Assembly (NCBI RefSeq): GCF_030019085.1
Contig: NZ_JASEFJ010000001.1
Coordinates: 62,001 to 126,000, forward strand
Source: Methanoculleus sp.
GTDB lineage: Archaea > Halobacteriota > Methanomicrobia > Methanomicrobiales > Methanoculleaceae
Length of the DNA stretch: 64,000 bases
Direction: 5' to 3'
Below, in pieces: positions 45,103 to 53,640 of the stretch. The notes below the pieces were generated by a model that saw only the letters and a list, made by a program, of their open reading frames with translations, was not told the DNA's origin and did no database searches. The stretch's first letter is position 1; the number at the start of each line of letters is the position of its first letter. The position numbers and the translations under genes were made by a program.

Positions 45103-45711
45103 CTAACAGATCTGCTCGATAAAGTTCTCCAGGATCTTAATCCCGACCTCACCGCTCTTCTCAGGGTGGAACTGGACGCCGTAGGTGCGTCCGCACCTGA
45201 CCGCGGATGCAAATGGGTGGATGTAGGTGGTGTTCGCGATGGTGTTGTCCGGTGCGGCCGCCGCGTAGTAGGAGTGGACAAAGTAGACATACTCCTCCTC
45301 GCGGAGCCCCCCAAATAGAGGCGTCTCCGTCTTGATGCGTATGGTGTTCCAGCCCATATGAGGTATCTTCTCCTTGCCTATCGGCACAAACCGTCTCACG
45401 TCTCCTGGTATCAGTCCGAGCCCGTGGTGGAGCCCATGCTCTTCGCTGGATTCCATAAGCATCTGCATACCAAGACAGATCCCGAGGAGCGGTGTCTCGC
45501 AAGCGGCGTTGACGACGGTCGCCTGGAGATCACCGAGCATCTCCATCCCCTCCCGGAACGCCCCGACACCCGGGAGGATGATGCCGTCTGCCGTCGTGAT
45601 CTCCTCAGGGTCTGCCGTTATCTTCGGCGCCGCACCCGCCCGTTCCAGGCCGCGAAAAACGCTGCGCAGGTTGCCCAGACCGTAATCAATTATAACTATC
45701 CTCTTCTTCAT
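45103..45711 (-). CDS. hisH: Imidazole glycerol phosphate synthase subunit HisH
   Basis: 202 residues from the ATG at 45711; the ORF track starts four codons earlier. Class I glutamine amidotransferase: IDYGLGNLRSVFRGLERAG, the nucleophile in LLGICLGMQMLMESSEEHG, and the His-x-Glu of VQFHPEKSGEVG. It feeds ammonia to HisF in histidine synthesis. The start overlaps the end of the upstream PAPS-reductase-family gene, so they are cotranscribed although functionally unrelated. Confidence 0.95.
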   Translation of the reverse strand: MKKRIVIIDYGLGNLRSVFRGLERAGAAPKITADPEEITTADGIILPGVGAFREGMEMLGDLQATVVNAACETPLLGICLGMQMLMESSEEHGLHHGLGLIPGDVRRFVPIGKEKIPHMGWNTIRIKTETPLFGGLREEEYVYFVHSYYAAAAPDNTIANTTYIHPFASAVRCGRTYGVQFHPEKSGEVGIKILENFIEQIC

Positions 45712-47101
45712 CGGAATTACCATGTCTCCGCCAGAGTCCGGACTCGATCCAGTCAGGATCGAGCCCCTGCTTTTCCTGCCACCGGGCGAGTTTCTCGTGC
45801 CAGATCTCCATTAGTTCCGGGTGTGTCTCCCCGATGATCGCAAACGTCGAGAGATCGCTCGAAGGGCACATGAAACAGCCGATGCGGTCGAGTCCTCGTT
45901 CGTAAAGACGGTTGTATGGTGCTTTCTCGCGGAAGATGTAGAGCCAGACGTGCATCGCCGTCCACTGCTGGATGGGAGCTGCCGAGACCTGTTGCGGGAC
46001 ATGCGGGTTCCGCCAGACCCGTCTGCTCCGCATCCGACGCACCGACTCGTACTTCCGCTGTCCGATGAACGAGAGGCACTCGCCCCAGTTCTCCTCGATC
46101 AGGCGACCGACGGGATGGAGTTTGCAGATACGGCAGCACCAGCGGTTATCGACGGCCGGCGGGCCGTTATCCTCGAACGTCTCCCAGAACGTCTCTTCGT
46201 CACAGACGCTGAAGACCTCAAGCCCGTATCGTCTCGCCACCACATCGACGTTCTCATAGGTCTCCGGGAACTCAAGTCCCGTGTCGGCAAAGAGGATCGG
46301 TACCGCCCCGATTGCCTTTAAGACGATCAGGAGGGTTGCAAGACTGTCTTTCCCGCCTGAGTATGAGACCGTGGGGGTGCGATGGTCTTCTTCTGTAACC
46401 TCCCTAACGAACCGGATACTTGCGGCCTCGTAATTGGCGAGAACGAGTTCGTTTGCTCTGACGGCCTCCTCCCAGGTCGCCTCACCCGGGATTGGGGTCG
46501 CCTCCAGGTTCCTGCGTGTCCGGACTACGACACCCCGCTCCATCGCGTCGGCGGTGGTCGCATCAACCTTTGCCCGCCCAACACCGACGCACTCGCCGCT
46601 CGCAGTCAGTATGAAGACCTCGTCGCCCGCGGCAACGGCAGGGTCTATCGAGATAAGGCCGGGTGCAAGGACACTTGCTCCTTCATCACGGATGGACGGG
46701 ACTGCGCCGTCGTCGACGATGACATAGCGACGGCTCGGTCGCATGTATGCCGCAGCGGCCCGGCGTGGGAGGGGTTCCCAGTGTCTCTCTCCTGGCAGGT
46801 AGCGGATCGCACCCACGACGGCGCCGCCAAGGACTATCTCGTCCATCCTGTCGTCCGCGGGGACCTTGTTCAGGAGCGCGATATGCCCTTCCGGTATCAG
46901 CCGCGCCCCGAAGTGATCGCTGAATATCCTGTTGATCCGATCGATGTCATCGGGGAATGCGGGGCGTGCGTCGCCGGGTGGGGTGACGGCTACCGGGCGG
47001 GTCGGACCACCGCAGTTGCAGACCCCGGATAGCACGGGAACGTGGCAGGAGTCGCACCAGTGAAGCGGGATATCGCCGAGGTAGATGCGTGGCATTCTCA
47101 T
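45686..47101 (-). CDS. PAPS reductase/ATP-pyrophosphatase-family protein with zinc ribbon and PUA domain
   Basis: About 470 residues; I use the ATG at 47101 (47095 is equally possible), since the 20 earlier residues look noncoding. The domains in order are: an N-terminal ribbon (CDSCHVPVLSGVCNCGG), a PUA-like RNA-binding domain (about 110-190), then an adenine-nucleotide alpha-hydrolase domain with the PP-loop SYSGGKDSLATLL, and cysteines in RWCCRICKLHP and IGCFMCPSSD that could hold an Fe-S cluster. The PUA domain suggests an RNA-modifying enzyme, perhaps thiolation, rather than sulfate reduction. Confidence 0.82.
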   Translation of the reverse strand: MRMPRIYLGDIPLHWCDSCHVPVLSGVCNCGGPTRPVAVTPPGDARPAFPDDIDRINRIFSDHFGARLIPEGHIALLNKVPADDRMDEIVLGGAVVGAIRYLPGERHWEPLPRRAAAAYMRPSRRYVIVDDGAVPSIRDEGASVLAPGLISIDPAVAAGDEVFILTASGECVGVGRAKVDATTADAMERGVVVRTRRNLEATPIPGEATWEEAVRANELVLANYEAASIRFVREVTEEDHRTPTVSYSGGKDSLATLLIVLKAIGAVPILFADTGLEFPETYENVDVVARRYGLEVFSVCDEETFWETFEDNGPPAVDNRWCCRICKLHPVGRLIEENWGECLSFIGQRKYESVRRMRSRRVWRNPHVPQQVSAAPIQQWTAMHVWLYIFREKAPYNRLYERGLDRIGCFMCPSSDLSTFAIIGETHPELMEIWHEKLARWQEKQGLDPDWIESGLWRRHGNSDEEEDSYN

Positions 47102-47251
47102 ACCCGTTGGAGTGAAATGGATAAAAATATTGGTGATAATCCTACATCCTTTCGCGGACAATCTTCTTGAAGGCCTCTTTTCCAGATCTTCTCGGTTGGT
47201 TGCGGTTCAGGTGGACAGGATTAAATACATCCTGGTTGCCATAGTATTATA

Positions 47252-47401
47252 ATGTTTAATCATGTTGAATTGTATCTACAGGAACTTCGCCGGAATATCA
47301 ACAACTCTAAATTGCTAAATGGGCAGTTCGGGATCTGTCCGTACCTCATATTCTTGGCAGGCGATGGTTGCACCACCTCCTGGATGGAGGGGGCGGGGTG
47401 A
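47252..47401 (+). CDS. Possible 49-residue protein (not in ORF track)
   Basis: ATG at 47252 to TGA at 47399-47401, reading MFNHVELYLQELRRNINNSK then ...GICPYLIFLAGDGCTTSWM. The stop lies 4 bases before the ATG of the next gene, and an AT-rich promoter-like stretch precedes the start. No family recognised. The composition is more AT-rich than the neighbours. Confidence 0.35.
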   Translation: MFNHVELYLQELRRNINNSKLLNGQFGICPYLIFLAGDGCTTSWMEGAG

Positions 47402-47405
47402 GATT

Positions 47406-47726
47406 ATGTATGACATGGGGAGTGCAGAAATGGCATCGATGCGGCTTACGCGAAAACCCCTGCGAAGGATCGAGATTCTTGGGCTGATAATATTCATCCT
47501 GATGGTTGTGGTCATGCTCGCGGTAGGTGCTCTGCTCTTCTGCGACTGGCTTGATGCACCGGGTTCGGCGCCTGCAGGTAGCCCGGTCGATCCAGGTCCT
47601 GTATCGACAGGGTTAAGCATAGCCGGTGCAATCCCCCTCATTCCATTTGTGGTGGGCGTTGAGGTAGCGGGAGCCCTCTCCCTCGCCCTGCTATATCTGG
47701 TCTCCGCTCTCGGGCGGAGGAGGTAG
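47406..47726 (+). CDS. Small two-helix membrane protein
   Basis: 106 residues from the ATG at 47406, preceded by GGGGCGGGGTGAG. A basic N-terminus (RLTRKPLRR) leads into helix 1 (ILGLIIFILMVVVMLAVGALLF). A Pro/Gly-rich loop follows, then a second long hydrophobic stretch ending in LGRRR. No family recognised. Confidence 0.6.
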   Translation: MYDMGSAEMASMRLTRKPLRRIEILGLIIFILMVVVMLAVGALLFCDWLDAPGSAPAGSPVDPGPVSTGLSIAGAIPLIPFVVGVEVAGALSLALLYLVSALGRRR

Positions 47727-47872
47727 CGCTCCCCCACCCCCCGTGCTCAGGGGGTTGGAAAAAAACGACCAATTTTTTCCGGAATTTAACGTTACGCTGT
47801 CGAGGGGTGGTAAATTTTATATCCCACCCGGTATACATCACGTATATCCCTCCTTGGGGAAGGGGGTGTATC

Positions 47873-47956
47873 ATGTCAAAGGATAAGCGGCCACAGGATA
47901 AGAAGATGGAAGAAAAGAAGGCAGAGAAGGGGCAGGACAAGGCCAAGAAGAACTAA
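47873..47956 (+). CDS. 27-residue lysine-rich small protein (not in ORF track)
   Basis: ATG at 47873 to TAA at 47954-47956, encoding MSKDKRPQDKKMEEKKAEKG and seven more residues (QDKAKKN). GGGGAAGGGGG just upstream can act as Shine-Dalgarno, TTTTATATCCC near 47814-47824 is a TATA candidate, and a T-run terminator follows the stop by 26 bases. The complete mini-transcription unit argues for a real gene. The protein is very basic and probably unfolded alone; nucleic acid binding is a guess. Confidence 0.5.
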   Translation: MSKDKRPQDKKMEEKKAEKGQDKAKKN

Positions 47957-47982
47957 AGACTCTCCATCTATCTCACCACCTC

Positions 47983-47989
47983 TTTTTTT
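47983..47989 (+). terminator. T-run terminator after the lysine-rich small gene
   Basis: Seven consecutive T residues in a pyrimidine-rich context (CACCACCTCTTTTTTTCG), typical of archaeal termination. Confidence 0.5.
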
Positions 47990-48148
47990 CGTATGAAGGG
48001 GGCAACCCCGGGCCTTCAACACCTGTGAGGAACCATCCTCCGCTCCGTTATGGTGCTGCCGGACTTTGAGCATCAGCGTTGCAGACAGGCAGAGGAGAGG
48101 GGGCGGATGTGAGGTCAGAGGTGCCTCCGAGACCAGGTACCTTCGGGC

Positions 48149-49603
48149 TCAGTTCAGTCTCAGTAACCGCGCATTGATCGCCACGATGATGGTGCTGAGG
48201 CTCATCAAAACCGCCCCGACCGCAGGTGTCAGCACGATACCGTAAGAGACTGCCACCCCTGCCGCGAGCGGGATTGCAAACGTGTTGTAGCCTGTGGCCC
48301 AGAGCAGGTTCTGTAACATCTTGGTGTATGTCTTCCTGGAGAGAAGGACGATATCGACCACGTCCCGTGGGTTGCTCCGGACGAGAACGTTATCTGCGCT
48401 CTCCACGGCGACGTCCGTCCCGGCACCGATCGCGATCTCCACGTCCGCCTGAACAAGCGCAGGAGCGTCGTTTATACCGTCGCCGACCATCGCCACACGG
48501 TACTGCTGCTGGATCTCCTCGATCTTCTTTGACTTTTCGTGGGAAAGGACCTCCGCGAAATAATCATCAAGCCCGAATTCGCCGGCTACCCATCCAGCCA
48601 CATAGCGGTTGTCCCCTGTGAGCATCATGCATCGGAGCCCCATCTCCTTCAGTCGGGCGATTGCGTCACGGGACTCGTCCCGGATAATATCCGCAAGAGC
48701 CAGTGCCCCGAGAAGTTTCTGGTCTTCCAGGAGAAAGACCCCTGTCTTTCCCTGTGATTCCGCCGTCGCCACCCGTTCATCGCCCACCGGTATGCCCGCC
48801 TCGCTGAGATACCCGGGGCTTACCACCAGGCTCGGTGTGCCGGCTATCCTTGCTTCCACACCTTTTCCTGGAATGGCCCTGAAATCTTCCAGCGGCAGGA
48901 GTTCAATCCCTCTCTCCTCCGCGCTCTGCACTATTCCCCGTGCAATCGGGTGCTCGGAGTTCGCCTCAACAGAAGCGGCACGCCGGATGATCTCCTCCTC
49001 ACTCACCGTGCCCCGGGCGAATACGTCGGTCACGCCGAATACCCCATTGTGAGCGTCCCGGTCTTATCAAAGACGATCGCCTGCAGGTCGCGTGCCCTCT
49101 CAAACGCCTTTCGTTCACGAGTTCTTCCAGCGCCCGCGAAGCGCCCATACCCGAGCGCATCTCCACCCAGTGGCCGAGAAGCATGATATCGATATGGGTG
49201 GCCAGTTCCCAGAAGAACAGTGCACCGCTGGCCACACCCAGCACCACAATGGCGCTGAAGATGTAGGCGACGGTGATCGCAACAGCGATCAAGGTCATCA
49301 TCCCGGACAACCGTGCCCGAATCTCCTGCACGATTCCTTTCAGGAATGGATACCCGCCGTAGGCGTAAACCGCCGTGGAAAGGGTGAGGAGAATGAGGGC
49401 CGACCCCGGAAAAGAGTATTCAACGCCGAAGAATGCCTGGAAACCCGGGGACAGGATCAGGATTGGCACCGTTAGTATCAGGGAGACGATGAACCGTTGC
49501 CGGAAGTCCGTCATCGCATGGGCGTGATCACCCCCAGGTGCTCTGCATGCGCTCCGTCTGCGCCTGTCCAGTGGTCAGTGTGGCTCTCCTGCTTCCGCTC
49601 CAT
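48149..49603 (-). pseudogene. Copper-type (CopB-like) P-type ATPase, broken by an internal deletion and frameshifts
   Basis: Minus strand. A His-rich N-terminus starting at 49603 (HTDHWTGADGAHAEHLG) runs out of frame near 49515. The next frame gives membrane helices and LLGHWVEMRSGMGASRALEELV. At about 49115 the sequence jumps into ERKAFERARDLQAIVFDKTGTLTMG in another frame, so roughly 200 residues with the actuator TGES loop and the CPH membrane motif are missing. Immediately after, GGGG lacks one G and the frame shifts again into GVTDVFARGTVSEEE, then the intact nucleotide-binding domain (MLTGDNRYVAGWVA, GDGINDAPALVQADV). The product cannot be a working pump. Confidence 0.85.
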
Positions 49604-49691
49604 CCGATCTATGCCTCCCGGGTACCAGAGTGGTGGCAGCACGTATGCCTCATAACGTTCACCAGCTATATCGTAGGAGCCGGGTGATGGG

Positions 49692-49838
49692 CTAGATCTC
49701 GGGTCTCGTCTCGACCATCGTCCCGCCGTAATACGGCAACTGTTGTCGGACACCGGATCCAATCACAGCCCGCAGAGAGGGGGGCTCACCGTCGAGGTAC
49801 CTGTCCAGCCTCTCCACTTCAGTGGCGGTTGCGTTCAT
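49692..49838 (-). CDS. Possible 48-residue protein
   Basis: From an ATG at 49838 it reads MNATATEVERLDRYLDGEPP, then SLRAVIGSGVRQQLPYYGG and a short tail. The composition is protein-like, but I know no family. It could equally be a fragment of a larger decayed gene next to the broken ATPase. Confidence 0.35.
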   Translation of the reverse strand: MNATATEVERLDRYLDGEPPSLRAVIGSGVRQQLPYYGGTMVETRPEI

Positions 49839-50119
49839 TGAGTGATCTCGGGGCTCTGCATCGGTCCATACCCTGCTCTCCACTGATGCGCAATCGGGGT
49901 GATCCCCGGCCCCGGGGAGGACCCCGGAGTTCGTCTCCTGGCATTACCCCAGGAGGGGGTGTTACGGGAGAGGCATTAATCTTGGGTAGCCTCCCTCAAC
50001 TGAAGTTTGAACCCTATTGGCAGGCGCCAGGAGTGGCCTGATCAGGATCCGTGATATGGTTCTCGACAGCAGTGTCGCGATCGTCCATCCGGGGGAAGGG
50101 ATCCTGGAGAATGAGTGTA

Positions 50120-50204
50120 TGCGAGGGAAGGGATTCGAACCCTTGAACTCCTTCGAGACTGGACCCTAAATCCAGCGCCTTTGACCTGGCTTGGCAACCC
50201 TCGC
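50120..50204 (-). tRNA. tRNA-Leu (anticodon TAG)
   Basis: Minus strand cloverleaf with acceptor GCGAGGG/CCCTCGC and discriminator A. The anticodon stem is CTGGA/TCCAG with loop TTTAGGG, giving TAG. A long variable arm (TCTCGAAGGAGTT) is typical of class II leucine tRNA, and the T arm AAGGG-TTCGAAT-CCCTT is complete. No intron; CCA not encoded. Confidence 0.95.
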
Positions 50205-50551
50205 GGTCTGGTGCGTGACACGGGTCAGGGGAACGTTATCCTGTTTGAAACCACAAATCCTGGCGGACTTTTACCCGCTAAGGCGACCCCTATCCTCATA
50301 TGTATCGCTGCCCTAAACCTTATAATTGTTCCCGGGCATTTGTTATGCCCGAGCGGGTCCGCTCCTCACCTCAGTCGAGCGATCAGGGTATTTGCCCTGG
50401 AAACTTACCATTATACAGTATAAGCCCCCATTCGGTCCGGTCATGCAAAAAGTACTCCGGAAGTGTGTTTCTGGCAAATCACGCTTGAAATGTTAACAAC
50501 AAAACCTTTATTGAATTGACTGACTGTATTTTTCCTGTAGTTGAAGGAACA
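50205..50551. promoter_or_regulatory. Intergenic region with promoters of tRNA-Leu and the Eha-Fwd operon
   Basis: No gene seen; the ORF at 50115-50423 runs through the tRNA antisense and is rejected. AAAACCTTTATTGAATTG (about 50500-50517) contains a TATA candidate some 40-50 bases before ehaB, whose ATG is preceded by GAAGGA. On the minus strand CAATTATAAGG (near 50318-50328) may serve the tRNA. Confidence 0.4.
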
Positions 50552-51037
50552 ATGCTGGGCGAACTCCTCTACATCCTGGCGGCGGCGATCATCACCTGGC
50601 TTCTCTTTGTGAGCGTCGATATCTTCTTCCGGTTGCCGGAAAAGGGGGGCGTCAGTGGAGCGTCAGCTGTTGCGCGGGATATCCAGGCCGCCGGTGGCGA
50701 TATTGCCGGGGGCAACATGATGGGAAACATCGTCTGCTCACCTGACGCCTCGGCAGGAACGCTCCTTGCCGCCTGCGGTGTCTACGTCGCCGGTATCCCC
50801 GGTGGACTTATCGCGGCTGCGCTCGTCTTCATCGGTAACCGCATCTGCCATGACCCCGGCTACGCAGGGACCACCGGCGCGTTACTGGCGACGTTCGTCG
50901 TATACGGGTTCACTCAGGTAGGGTTCACCGCAACGAACTTCATTGCAGGCACGGTGATCGCCATCCTCTCCATCCAGGGCATCTCCCACGTCCACGCGAG
51001 CAGGCTACTTGCACGGCTCTGGAGGGTCAGGCAGTGA
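50552..51037 (+). CDS. ehaB: Energy-converting hydrogenase A subunit B (EhaB)
   Basis: 161 residues from the ATG at 50552 with Shine-Dalgarno GAAGGA. Integral membrane protein: an N-terminal helix MLGELLYILAAAIITWLLF, a polar loop, and three or so further helices. Length and position at the head of the cluster match EhaB of Methanothermobacter. It forms part of the membrane arm that couples ion flow to ferredoxin reduction. No EhaA was found before it. Confidence 0.75.
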   Translation: MLGELLYILAAAIITWLLFVSVDIFFRLPEKGGVSGASAVARDIQAAGGDIAGGNMMGNIVCSPDASAGTLLAACGVYVAGIPGGLIAAALVFIGNRICHDPGYAGTTGALLATFVVYGFTQVGFTATNFIAGTVIAILSIQGISHVHASRLLARLWRVRQ

Positions 51038-51273
51038 TCGCGCTCCCCCTGGTTGCTGTGGTTGCGGTAGTTGCCGCGCTCCGGGCTACATTCGAGAGGA
51101 ATACCGCCAGGAAACTCCCTTACGTGAACGTCCTGAACTTCGCCATCGCCGCCTCTATCGTCCTGCTGCTCGACCACCCGCTTTCACTGGTGGCGGCCGC
51201 CGCCTACTTTGTCGGGTCGACGCTTGAGGCCAATGCGATCGCGAGCACCTATGCAGGAGCGAGGAACCAATGA
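51034..51273 (+). CDS. ehaC: Energy-converting hydrogenase A subunit C (EhaC)
   Basis: 79-residue membrane protein with two to three helices (IALPLVAVVAVVAAL and NFAIAASIVLLLDHPL). It overlaps ehaB and ehaD by 4 bases. The assignment rests on order, size and topology within the Eha cluster. Confidence 0.7.
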   Translation: MIALPLVAVVAVVAALRATFERNTARKLPYVNVLNFAIAASIVLLLDHPLSLVAAAAYFVGSTLEANAIASTYAGARNQ

Positions 51274-51500
51274 TCCCGGCGCTCGAGATAATGTTCGGGT
51301 TTATCGCGCTCGTGGGCGGGGTCTCTGCCGCCCTCATCCTGGACTACTATGGCAAACTGATCTCGCTCGGGATCCTTGTAGCCGGAGTCATACCGTTCAT
51401 CGTGGACCGCGGTTATCTGGACGTCGCCATCACGGTCTCTCTGATAGCCCCGATAGCCACAATATTTGTTCTCAGGGTCGTGAGGAGGGCTGATGCGTGA
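51270..51500 (+). CDS. ehaD: Energy-converting hydrogenase A subunit D (EhaD)
   Basis: 76-residue membrane protein with helices around EIMFGFIALVGGVSAALIL and ILVAGVIPFIVDRGYLDVAI. The latter recalls MnhB/NuoK-like segments of related antiporter-type modules. Overlaps both neighbours; assigned by order. Confidence 0.7.
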   Translation: MIPALEIMFGFIALVGGVSAALILDYYGKLISLGILVAGVIPFIVDRGYLDVAITVSLIAPIATIFVLRVVRRADA

Positions 51501-51739
51501 TGGAGGCTACCTTCATCCTCGGGCTCGCGATCCTTCTGATCGGTGTTCTTGCGGTTGCTTTCGTGCGGCCGAAGACCTACGTTGCCCGGTTGATCAACCT
51601 CGAGATACCGGGCTGGGGCCTCCTGCTCGTTATGCTTGCATATGACGAAACCCTCGCCCTCCTGACGTTCATCGCGGTAACCGCCATCAGCACGTTTGTT
51701 ATCGTGCGGCTGATGGAGTGGAGGGATGAATCCTGCTGA
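51500..51739 (+). CDS. ehaE: Energy-converting hydrogenase A subunit E (EhaE)
   Basis: 79 residues from the ATG at 51500 (a GTG directly before it is an alternative). Helices ATFILGLAILLIGVLAVAFV and a second one; FVRPKTYVARLINLEIPGWG resembles the loop of small antiporter subunits. Overlaps ehaD. Assigned by order and topology. Confidence 0.7.
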   Translation: MEATFILGLAILLIGVLAVAFVRPKTYVARLINLEIPGWGLLLVMLAYDETLALLTFIAVTAISTFVIVRLMEWRDESC

Positions 51740-52188
51740 TCATCTCCAGGATATCTCGATTCCTCTCTGATTTCCGGAATCTGGTAGCGATATTTGCCGG
51801 TGCATGCATCATCGTCGCCGTTGCCGGCATAATCTCCCTGCCGCTCGAGTTCGAGGAGAACCAGCTCTACCCAAAGACCCTCAACTCGGAATCCCCGCTC
51901 TACCCTTACGACCGGGGCGGGGTGCCCTTCGGCCCAACGGAAGTCGTCGCACAGTACCCGGAGAATTCTCCTTACTTGGGATATGTCACCACCTACCTGA
52001 CACCCTTCTCACGTTACCTCGCAGACCATACGCACTACCTGGGCACGACGATCGTCGCCCACCCGGGTGGGATCATCGATGAGATCCTCTACAACACCCG
52101 TGGACTCGATACGGTCGTCGAGACAAGCATCCTCTTTGTAGCGTTTGCGATCGCCTCACACCTCTACCGGAGGACAAAAGAAGAATGA
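51733..52188 (+). CDS. ehaF: Energy-converting hydrogenase A subunit F (EhaF), non-canonical start
   Basis: The coding frame is open from just after a TGA at 51727 to 52188, but it has no ATG, GTG or TTG until the GTG at 51922 given in the ORF track, which would cut off the N-terminal transmembrane helix (VAIFAGACIIVAVAGIISL). The best start is a CTG at 51733 or 51736, 6-9 bases after the ribosome-binding site GGAGGG. The product (about 151 residues) has an N-terminal helix, an extracytoplasmic loop (LPLEFEENQLYPK, then YPYDRGGVPFG) and a C-terminal helix, matching EhaF in size and order. Confidence 0.7.
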   Translation: MLIISRISRFLSDFRNLVAIFAGACIIVAVAGIISLPLEFEENQLYPKTLNSESPLYPYDRGGVPFGPTEVVAQYPENSPYLGYVTTYLTPFSRYLADHTHYLGTTIVAHPGGIIDEILYNTRGLDTVVETSILFVAFAIASHLYRRTKEE

Positions 52189-52784
52189 TCCTGACATACT
52201 CGATAGGTCTCTTCGTGGCGTTCGCGGTGACAGGGATAGCCTTTTTTGCCCTGATGCGCGAGACCGATGGTCTCCACCGTCTCCTCCTCACCGATCTTGT
52301 CGAGGTAGTCACCCTCGCGTTCATTGCGCTGGTCGGCACCGACCTCGCCGAGGCGCTCATCCTCCCGGGGCTTGTGGTGGGCACCTCGGAGTTGATCGCG
52401 CTCTCCGAGATCTACCGGGTCAAAGAAGGTTTCAACCGACCACCGTCCGATGGTCTGCAGATCGAGGTGATGGAGACCGCTCCTCCCATACTTGCCGCAC
52501 TCCTGGTCGGCTACGGTATCATCCTCTCCGGGTTCTCGGGTGGGGCTGTTGCCGGGCTCGGCGTGATCTTCTACTTCCTCAGCCGCGACCACCACGAGCG
52601 GTTTGAGGTGATCGAGACCGCGAGCGGCTACTCGTGGGTCATCTGGATCTTCGCGTTCTTCACCTTCATGATCTTCCCGGAGCGGTGGTTCTTTGCGGTC
52701 ATGCTCGCGGGGTCGGCGATCCTTGTCAAGGTTATGGCCAAGATGTCGATCATCGGCACCATGCGGGGTGGTCCAAATGTCTGA
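52185..52784 (+). CDS. ehaG: Energy-converting hydrogenase A subunit G (EhaG)
   Basis: 199-residue membrane protein with about five helices. Characteristic segments are YSIGLFVAFAVTGIAFF and DLVEVVTLAFIALVGTDLAEAL. Overlaps ehaF by 4 bases and ehaH by 8. It belongs to the membrane arm. Assigned by order and size. Confidence 0.75.
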   Translation: MILTYSIGLFVAFAVTGIAFFALMRETDGLHRLLLTDLVEVVTLAFIALVGTDLAEALILPGLVVGTSELIALSEIYRVKEGFNRPPSDGLQIEVMETAPPILAALLVGYGIILSGFSGGAVAGLGVIFYFLSRDHHERFEVIETASGYSWVIWIFAFFTFMIFPERWFFAVMLAGSAILVKVMAKMSIIGTMRGGPNV

Positions 52785-53430
52785 TATCGGCGGGGTCGAC
52801 CTCTTTGTGCTGGAGTTCGGGGATATCCTCCACTACTTCACTCCTTACTCCCTCACGCTATTCATCTTCGCGCTGATCTTCACAGTGCTTGTCATAGTTG
52901 CGAGGCCTGAGAGGCAGCTCGATATCGTGTTTGGGGGAGACGCCTACTACGCGAAGAAGACGCCCATCTCGGAGAGGCAGTTCCGGCGTTTCATGGCGAT
53001 AGCCTGCGGTCTTGCGTCCATGGGGGCGATGGCGAGCGGTGACATCTTCAACTACACGCTCTTCGTCTCAATGGTCGGTATCACCAACGTCGGCATCGTT
53101 GCGGCGGTGAAAAGCCGCCACGTTCTCAACGCCGCATACGAGTATGGGATCGTCGCCATGGTCGGCACCCTGCCGCTTTTCGGGGGTGCCGCGCTGATCC
53201 TCGGGACCACCGGTACGCTCTCCATCCCGGCCCTTGCGACCGGGGGCTATGCGGTCCCGCTGGTGGCGAAGATCCTCCTCGCTCTCGGCGTTACCGGGGA
53301 GGGGATGGCGCCGTTCTACGCGGCAAAAGCCGAGATGTTCAGGGCGCCGGGCGCCCCCTACGTCATCATGTGCTCCCTCTCATCGCTGTTGATCTTCCTG
53401 CGCGTCGTGGAGATTGTCATAACCATCTGA
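52777..53430 (+). CDS. ehaH: Energy-converting hydrogenase A subunit H (EhaH)
   Basis: 217 residues from the ATG at 52777; the ORF track begins 28 codons earlier inside ehaG. Five to six helices. The conserved-looking segments ASMGAMASGDIFNYTLFVSMVGITN and LLALGVTGEGMAPFYAAKAEMF resemble a short proton-channel subunit of the NuoL/M/N type. It is a candidate for the ion-translocating subunit. Confidence 0.78.
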   Translation: MSDIGGVDLFVLEFGDILHYFTPYSLTLFIFALIFTVLVIVARPERQLDIVFGGDAYYAKKTPISERQFRRFMAIACGLASMGAMASGDIFNYTLFVSMVGITNVGIVAAVKSRHVLNAAYEYGIVAMVGTLPLFGGAALILGTTGTLSIPALATGGYAVPLVAKILLALGVTGEGMAPFYAAKAEMFRAPGAPYVIMCSLSSLLIFLRVVEIVITI

Positions 53431-53435
53431 TAACC

Positions 53436-53639
53436 ATGAAGAAAAAGACGTTTCCCTACGGATTTGCGGTATCGGCCATCGCCATCATCGTCGCATGGGC
53501 GGCGCTGGCAGCAGCCCTTATACCGCTCTGGGCGGCAGTTACAATATTCGTCATCGCCTTTCCGTTACTGGTGCTCTTCCTGACACTCTGGTGGCGGGCT
53601 CCTGGGGGAGAAGAGGATATACCGTTTATAGGATACTGA
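53436..53639 (+). CDS. ehaI: Energy-converting hydrogenase A subunit I (EhaI)
   Basis: 67 residues from the ATG at 53436. Two helices (AVSAIAIIVAWAALAAALIPL and VTIFVIAFPLLVLFLTLWW) and a short acidic tail. Assigned by position between ehaH and ehaJ. Confidence 0.68.
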   Translation: MKKKTFPYGFAVSAIAIIVAWAALAAALIPLWAAVTIFVIAFPLLVLFLTLWWRAPGGEEDIPFIGY

Positions 53640-53640
53640 T

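Noticed and set aside
45686-47101. Assimilatory PAPS reductase
   Set aside because: The zinc ribbon and PUA domain before the PP-loop domain point to RNA modification rather than sulfate reduction, so I kept only the family name.
50115-50423. 102-residue ORF on the plus strand
   Set aside because: It reads through the complement of tRNA-Leu and has no protein-like features.
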